Assembly: GCA_024403615.1 (NCBI GenBank)
Contig: JAKSRM010000003.1
Coordinates: 1-64,000 of the forward strand
Length of the DNA: 64,000 nt
Source: Lachnospiraceae bacterium
GTDB lineage: Bacteria; Bacillota; Clostridia; Lachnospirales; Lachnospiraceae
Reading direction: 5' to 3'
This document shows positions 63,825 through 64,000 of this stretch, piece after piece. How positions within the stretch are numbered: position 1 is the first letter of the stretch; every line of letters begins with the position of its first letter. The notes beneath the pieces were generated by a model. That model did no database searches, was not told the origin of the DNA, and saw only the letters and a list, made by a program, of their open reading frames with translations. The position numbers and the translations under genes were made by a program.

Positions 63825-64000
63825 TTATAAAACTTTATCAACTTTCGGAATCTTTCGGAGCAACCATACAACCACATAAGAAACTACGATGGTCGCAAGA
63901 ATCAGTCCGATAAATGCTGGGATATTATCATATGGATTCAATCCCATGTAACGAAGCACGTAACGTGCCAGGAACATATGAACTAAATAAACACCAAAGG
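63825..64000 (-). CDS. Acyltransferase 3-family membrane protein, C-terminal part
   Basis: The complement reads FGVYLVHMFLARYVL, a hydrophobic helix (AFIGLILATIVVSYVVVWLL) and a basic end, stopping at 63825. FGVYLVH near the end is typical of OafA/acyltransferase 3 proteins, which O-acetylate surface sugars. The gene is cut by the window edge. Confidence 0.65.
   Translation of the reverse strand, partial: FGVYLVHMFLARYVLRYMGLNPYDNIPAFIGLILATIVVSYVVVWLLRKIPKVDKVL

Overview
The window reads as a chromosomal segment of a low-to-moderate G+C member of the Bacillota, most likely a gut-type or anaerobic member of the Clostridia. The S10-spc ribosomal order, the adk-map-infA-rpmJ-rpsM junction, a Zn-type S14, the short HisG with HisZ, FakA/DegV/PlsX, YhaM, MutS2, TelA/XpaC and a DUF6472-like protein all fit. 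I cannot fix the genus. The two ends cut through rpsK and an acyltransferase gene.

Layout. (1) 1-13.6 kb, minus strand: the S10-spc ribosomal protein superoperon with secY, adk, map and infA. It runs from a consensus promoter at 13562-13590 through a ~335-nt leader; a second ~250-nt hairpin-rich spacer separates rplF from rpsH. (2) 13.6-18.1 kb: a PcrA/UvrD-type helicase, a TspO-like membrane protein, an EamA transporter and an array of 42-bp repeats. (3) 18.1-30.4 kb: an accessory region with two esterase paralogues, a type B carboxylesterase, MmgE/PrpD and MoaF-like proteins, a mosaic esterase pseudogene, remnants of two further genes, a two-gene operon pairing a B12-binding mutase-like protein with an opine-dehydrogenase-like enzyme behind a structured leader, and a repeat-bearing wall-anchored protein. 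(4) 30.5-37.2 kb: PAP2 phosphatase, tRNA-Gln, and an operon of two DegV/FakB proteins, FakA, PlsX and a GT2-GtrA protein, which together would feed fatty acids into phospholipid. (5) 37.3-42.3 kb, plus strand: alpha/beta hydrolase, YhaM, MutS2, DUF2284. (6) 42.3-48.5 kb, minus strand: an NHLM-type export cassette (mini-HlyD, C39-peptidase ABC transporter, second ABC transporter) with an ECF-like sigma factor and a small protein carrying a RiPP-leader-like motif, next to trmL. (7) 48.6-51.0 kb: DUF6472-like small protein, TelA and XpaC. (8) 51.1-59.0 kb: a complete histidine operon led by a HisZ-HisG fusion, with a palindromic operator over its promoter. (9) 59.1-64 kb: cell-surface polysaccharide genes.

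The points most worth following are the export cassette with its candidate peptide, the B12/opine operon with its unassigned leader RNA, the HisZ-HisG fusion, the 42-bp array, the esterase mosaic, and a set of promoters whose -10 box lies exactly six bases before the start codon, which predicts leaderless mRNAs.
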